A stretch of 64,000 bases of DNA, taken from positions 1 through 64,000 of the forward strand of contig BLSF01000094.1 of the NCBI GenBank assembly GCA_012862575.1, read 5' to 3'. Both the position numbers and the translations under genes were made by a program. This document shows positions 60,499 through 64,000 of the stretch, piece after piece. The notes below the pieces were generated by a model. The model saw only the letters and a list, made by a program, of their open reading frames with translations, was not told the origin of the DNA and did no database searches. The stretch is from Parietichytrium sp. I65-24A. Lineage: Eukaryota > Sar > Bigyra > Thraustochytrida > Thraustochytriidae. Position 1 is the stretch's first letter; each line of letters starts with the position of its first letter.

Positions 60499-62313
60499 TC
60501 AAGCCATCCATGCTAGGATAGCCTTCGCAGCAGCTTTGTTCTCGGGCAATGCAAACGAGGCGCTGACTTCTCCGGCAACCCTGGGATAAACGTCCCAGAC
60601 AACGTTTCCAATTCCAGTGTTGCTTTGAACGAAGACGCAATGCAAAGTCACTTGCCTTTCCTTGTCGATCCCAAATAGGGGCTGCTTCGCCAGCGTTGCA
60701 CGAATGGTACCGTACTGAATGCGTTTCAGATGCTGAGCATCAGGAACGACCGCTATGTCTTGAAAGCTTTCCATCTGCTGCAGCGCCCAAGACTCGAGCT
60801 CCTGAAATATAGGAATTCTCGAGACGTCACTCCATCCCTCTACGACAGGCGTTTCGGGCCGAAACAGGCTCTGCACATCAAAGTACGAACCGGGCGCATT
60901 ATTCTGAAAAAACACAAACTCCGAACGGTCAGGGTTTTGCGCAAGCTGCGCCATTGCAGAATTATCCACGTAACCACCATCGGCAAGGGTAAGGGTGCGA
61001 CCATCTACAATCCGCTTGAGCAGATCGTCGCAATTGATTTGGTATTGCAAGTCCCGAGAAATCCGGGTTCCTACTTCGAACGCTTTGGAGGGGTCTTCCT
61101 CACTCGCAGAGATGTAAGTCGCGAAGTTGAGAAACGTTTTCAGCACTCGGGGAAACAGGGGGATATTTGCGTACTCTGTCGGAAAAATCGTCATCAACGA
61201 CACCACACGTGAGAGAAAGGAAGAAGAGGTGCTGACAGCATCAGCGAGGGACACCTCGTTTGAGCGAGTTTGCAAAGGGGTGTTGGAAAGGACGGGTTCG
61301 CTGATAGATTGAGTCTCCATGTCGACGCCTATGATTCCATAAAACAAGGGGACACTGACAGTAGTGTATGTTGCAAAGAGGTCTTCCGAGAGCGGCACAA
61401 ATTTCATCGGCGCATCCTTCTTGCTGTTTGCGAGGACGGTACTGAACGTAAGCGGCCAAGTATTTGGCATTTCCGCATGCGTGAGTGTCCGTCTCAAGCT
61501 ATACATCGCAGAAGTGCTTGTGAATCTCGAGTCGTCAATCATGCACTCGCTCCAAAAGTAGCCATACGCTCTTTCTTTCCTGAACGGGGACACGAGTGCG
61601 CCTGCAATAGCCCACTCTTTCCCAGCCGCCCACTTCAAAACATTGTCGTTGTTCAAAGGCAAGCTCGCGTTGACATCGCCTGGAACTTCAATCATTCGAT
61701 GGACGAGCTCTGTCCAGCTCAACGATGTCCTCCACATGTTTTCGATGAGAAGGAGGCTCCAGTCATCAACAAATTTCGTCACAGCGGCAATGAATTTGAA
61801 GATCTTGACTGCCACTGACCACACAGCATTTGAATTGATGCCATCGGTGCTCTCGGCGGAAGTGCCTCTCAAATTTGCGCCAAGTTGACTAGGCATATTT
61901 GTTTTCATGAGGAATGGCTGCATCCATTCGTTGTTGTAGACGACGGCGGCACTGGCAGTTGTAACGCGCCCTGCTTGCCCGATGCGGTGAATCATCTCGT
62001 TGAAGTTCTTGGAGAACAATAATTGGCTCGCAAACCAGCTGCCACCAGAGTTGGACCCAATGGCGTCGACATTCCCGAACATTTGCTTCATGCTTTCCTC
62101 ACCGGACGACGCGGCGAGGTGCGCACTGAGGCCGCTAATCACCCCCGTGTGGACGGCATGAGCTCTGAAGCCTCCACCTGAGAAAGCTATGCCAACTTTC
62201 TTTGTCTTTGCCGACTCGGCCAGCTTTTGTGCAATGGAGTCGTGCAAAGATGCCTCTCCGGACCTTGCTTGCGCCACGGCGAGAGCGACAAACAACACCG
62301 TAGCCAACCTCAT
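60499..62313 (-). CDS. Secreted patatin/PLA2-like lipase
   Basis: 604 aa, one exon. Signal peptide MRLATVLFVALAVAQARSG. The oxyanion-hole glycine loop GIAFSGGGFRAH (41-52) is followed by the probable nucleophile elbow AIGSNSGGSWF (Ser89). LADGGYVDNSAMAQL (Asp near 445) supplies the second member of a Ser-Asp dyad, as in patatin and cytosolic PLA2. The G-x-S-x-G consensus is altered: Ser87 replaces the first Gly. Together with the SGGSW ending, this is nearer the lysophospholipase/cPLA2 style seen in protists. It probably hydrolyses acyl chains of phospholipids or other esters outside the cell or in a vacuole. Confidence 0.82.
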   Translation of the reverse strand: MRLATVLFVALAVAQARSGEASLHDSIAQKLAESAKTKKVGIAFSGGGFRAHAVHTGVISGLSAHLAASSGEESMKQMFGNVDAIGSNSGGSWFASQLLFSKNFNEMIHRIGQAGRVTTASAAVVYNNEWMQPFLMKTNMPSQLGANLRGTSAESTDGINSNAVWSVAVKIFKFIAAVTKFVDDWSLLLIENMWRTSLSWTELVHRMIEVPGDVNASLPLNNDNVLKWAAGKEWAIAGALVSPFRKERAYGYFWSECMIDDSRFTSTSAMYSLRRTLTHAEMPNTWPLTFSTVLANSKKDAPMKFVPLSEDLFATYTTVSVPLFYGIIGVDMETQSISEPVLSNTPLQTRSNEVSLADAVSTSSSFLSRVVSLMTIFPTEYANIPLFPRVLKTFLNFATYISASEEDPSKAFEVGTRISRDLQYQINCDDLLKRIVDGRTLTLADGGYVDNSAMAQLAQNPDRSEFVFFQNNAPGSYFDVQSLFRPETPVVEGWSDVSRIPIFQELESWALQQMESFQDIAVVPDAQHLKRIQYGTIRATLAKQPLFGIDKERQVTLHCVFVQSNTGIGNVVWDVYPRVAGEVSASFALPENKAAAKAILAWMA

Positions 62314-64000
62314 CGTGCGTCAGTAAATGGCTTTCTCTACTACTCAACTCGACCGAGCGATCCGCGCTCTCCTCTCGTTTCTGGTTTGCCGAGCTCATGA
62401 CTGAGCATGGAAGAGCTACTGTCTTCATTCGAGAGGATCCATTACACGCAAGGGAAGAAAAAGAAGTTCCAAGAGTAATCTTTGATTGCAATAGTGTACC
62501 GGTACTGGTGTGACGGAGGAACGGATGACGATCTTTTCGTGGCTGCGAGATTCGGCACGAATGTGTCTTATCGCTTGATGGGTCAGTTGCGACATTGTCG
62601 CAACCAATGGCTCCTGTCAATTAGTAGTCGTCTCTTGCATTTTTCTCTTGCAACTCGTATTGTGCATTGTACTTGATGTATGTGTTGTATGTGGGTCACC
62701 GTGTACTCCTCCTGGGACAGACGAAGTACGTCAAAGCTCAAAATCAGATTCAGGATTTACTTGGTAAGGAAATGAACGCATAAGTACTTTCCAGAATTGC
62801 CAGTCGTTGACAATGAGACTCAAGATGACTCAAGACTGATTGACAGTGAGTGAGAGAGAGAGAGAGAGAGAGTTATATTCTACAGAGGTAATCAATCATC
62901 CGCCTGGAGGTATTCGCCTGGCGATTGGATAGCAGGAATCATGAGAATCCCGACTTCCAATTAGAGCTCTGAATTCCTTCAATACATTCATTATGATTTG
63001 TCTTGTGTTCTTAAGACCAACTGTTGAAAAAAGAAAAGAAAAAGATCTCTCTTCCAAGCTGCAGACACGGACAAGCAGCAGCAGCAGTAGCAGCCAAGTT
63101 CTGCTTTGAAAACTTTCGTTTGCTCCTCAAGATTGCCTGAATCGCAGAACAGAAATCTGTCCCAATGGATCCCAACGAAGTGTGGTTACCGTAAAAGCTT
63201 ATTCCGGGCAGTAGAAGTCACATCGATTGTACGAAATTTGCGTCTTGGGATGTCTTGGGATGTCTTGGGACGCCTGAATGGGACGGTAGGAGTGAGTTAC
63301 TTGTTCTCCAGACAACTTACGATCAAAGGCACACCTGTTCAACGCGATCATTTTCACTCCTCGTTTCCTAATTTCGCCTTTTTTTTCCTTTTTTTGTTCT
63401 CTTTTGAGATGGATTGTGAGCTCATTGAGTGCGCGATCTTGATCTATACAACATGCGGCCGACCGATTTGCCCCTGTGTCATTGGCGCCATTAAAAAAAA
63501 AAGGGGATGGTATGGCACTTGCTGTGATTGCGGTCTTGCGTTGCATCGACTCTAGTTTCCCTGAATGCAGCGACACCAGCTCAAGTTGGCCCGTCTCTAG
63601 CTGGCCTGCACGCTTGTGTCGCTCTCTGCGCGACCATAGGGTTGGAAATTGCTCTTGCGTTCCACATGGGTTCACCATCAGAATTGCAAGTTTCGACGTG
63701 AGGAGTCTCTGGCTTCACCGATCCCTGGCATTTTTGCGTGGAATGTCATCTGATTTCTTGCGCGAAGGCTCATTCTCAAGTCTGTTCCTCCTTCACTTTC
63801 GATCTTTGGTTGTCCGGGCTTAGAACCCTACCAGATGCGAATTGTCTCCAAAGGGCTCTAGGGTGAAGAGGAAAAAAACGGAACGAGGAAGAGCCAGCCA
63901 ATGTGGCTGTATTTTGAGTGCCAAAGGGGAGCTGAAAACCAGTGCGAAAGCATTGCTTGAACGAAATCTAAAACACATTATGAATGTTAAATTTTTACAT
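62314..64000. other. right-end spacer, no gene seen
   Basis: No protein-like frame. Elements: TGACAGTGA at 62841-62849 directly followed by a (GA)n run (62852-62872), and a TCTTGGGATG triplicate at 63242-63270. Confidence 0.45.

Noticed and set aside
62314-64000. Search for tRNA, rRNA or transposase remnants in the long spacers (also 34372-37615 and 47331-50546)
   Set aside because: No convincing T-loop/acceptor pairing, rRNA core sequence or transposase/reverse-transcriptase motif could be found by eye; a covariance-model scan would be decisive.

Overview
This window is nuclear DNA from a single-celled, gene-dense, intron-poor eukaryote. Short GT-AG introns (about 73-259 bp, most with GTAAGT or GTGAGT donors) interrupt a minority of genes. 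The gene set is purely eukaryotic: PP2A catalytic subunit, glucosidase II alpha, an extended-PHD/SET histone methyltransferase, an RNF14-type RBR ligase, mitochondrial EF-Tu, a complex I subunit, an Sfi1-like centrin-binding protein and GRK-like kinases. No plastid, rRNA or tRNA genes were seen. Two RGS/GRK-type AGC kinases, Sfi1 and IQ-repeat (cytoskeletal) proteins, and a secreted LPMO-like protein with a CBM1 suggest a heterotrophic, probably flagellate-forming protist. A stramenopile of the labyrinthulomycete/thraustochytrid type is my best guess. That is inference only; nothing in the window proves the taxon.

Layout: 1-6 kb, PP2Ac (+) converging on the Sfi1-like gene (-). 6.5-14 kb, four + strand genes: a UxuB-type SDR, a multi-pass membrane protein, a WD40 protein, and a mitochondrial ATP-synthase-alpha-like protein that has lost its P-loop. 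14-26 kb: HspBP1/Fes1 (-), adenylate kinase (+), glucosidase II alpha (-, with its signal peptide on a separate exon), EF-Tu (+), a three-exon ASF1-like small protein (+) and NDUFB8-like (-). 27-32 kb: an FAD monooxygenase (+) and an IQ-motif protein (+). 32-39 kb: two divergently arranged paralogous RGS-GRK-like kinases, both ending in a CaaX-like box, with a 3.2 kb empty spacer between them. 40-47 kb: an Mss51-C-terminal-domain protein (-), a METTL21-like methyltransferase (-), a second member of the multi-pass membrane family (+, two exons) and a membrane-anchored LPMO-like/CBM1 protein (-). 47-64 kb: a sparse region with one basic coiled-coil protein (-) and a doubtful two-exon gene (+), then RNF14-like RBR (+) converging on a 1640-aa ePHD/SET protein (-), then a secreted patatin/PLA2-like lipase (-).

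Neighbours do not form metabolic operons; convergent pairs often end 140-300 bp apart. Intergenic DNA is rich in short tandem arrays (7-mers TCAGAAT, GCCAATC, CGGGAAA, CAAAACT; 8-mers; (TCAC)n, (GA)n, (TTG)n). These lie mostly just upstream of start codons, with recurring motifs such as TGACAGTGA and a GTCCYCGRGGAC palindrome. Exon boundaries were deduced by reading splice sites against known family sequences; no transcript data were available.
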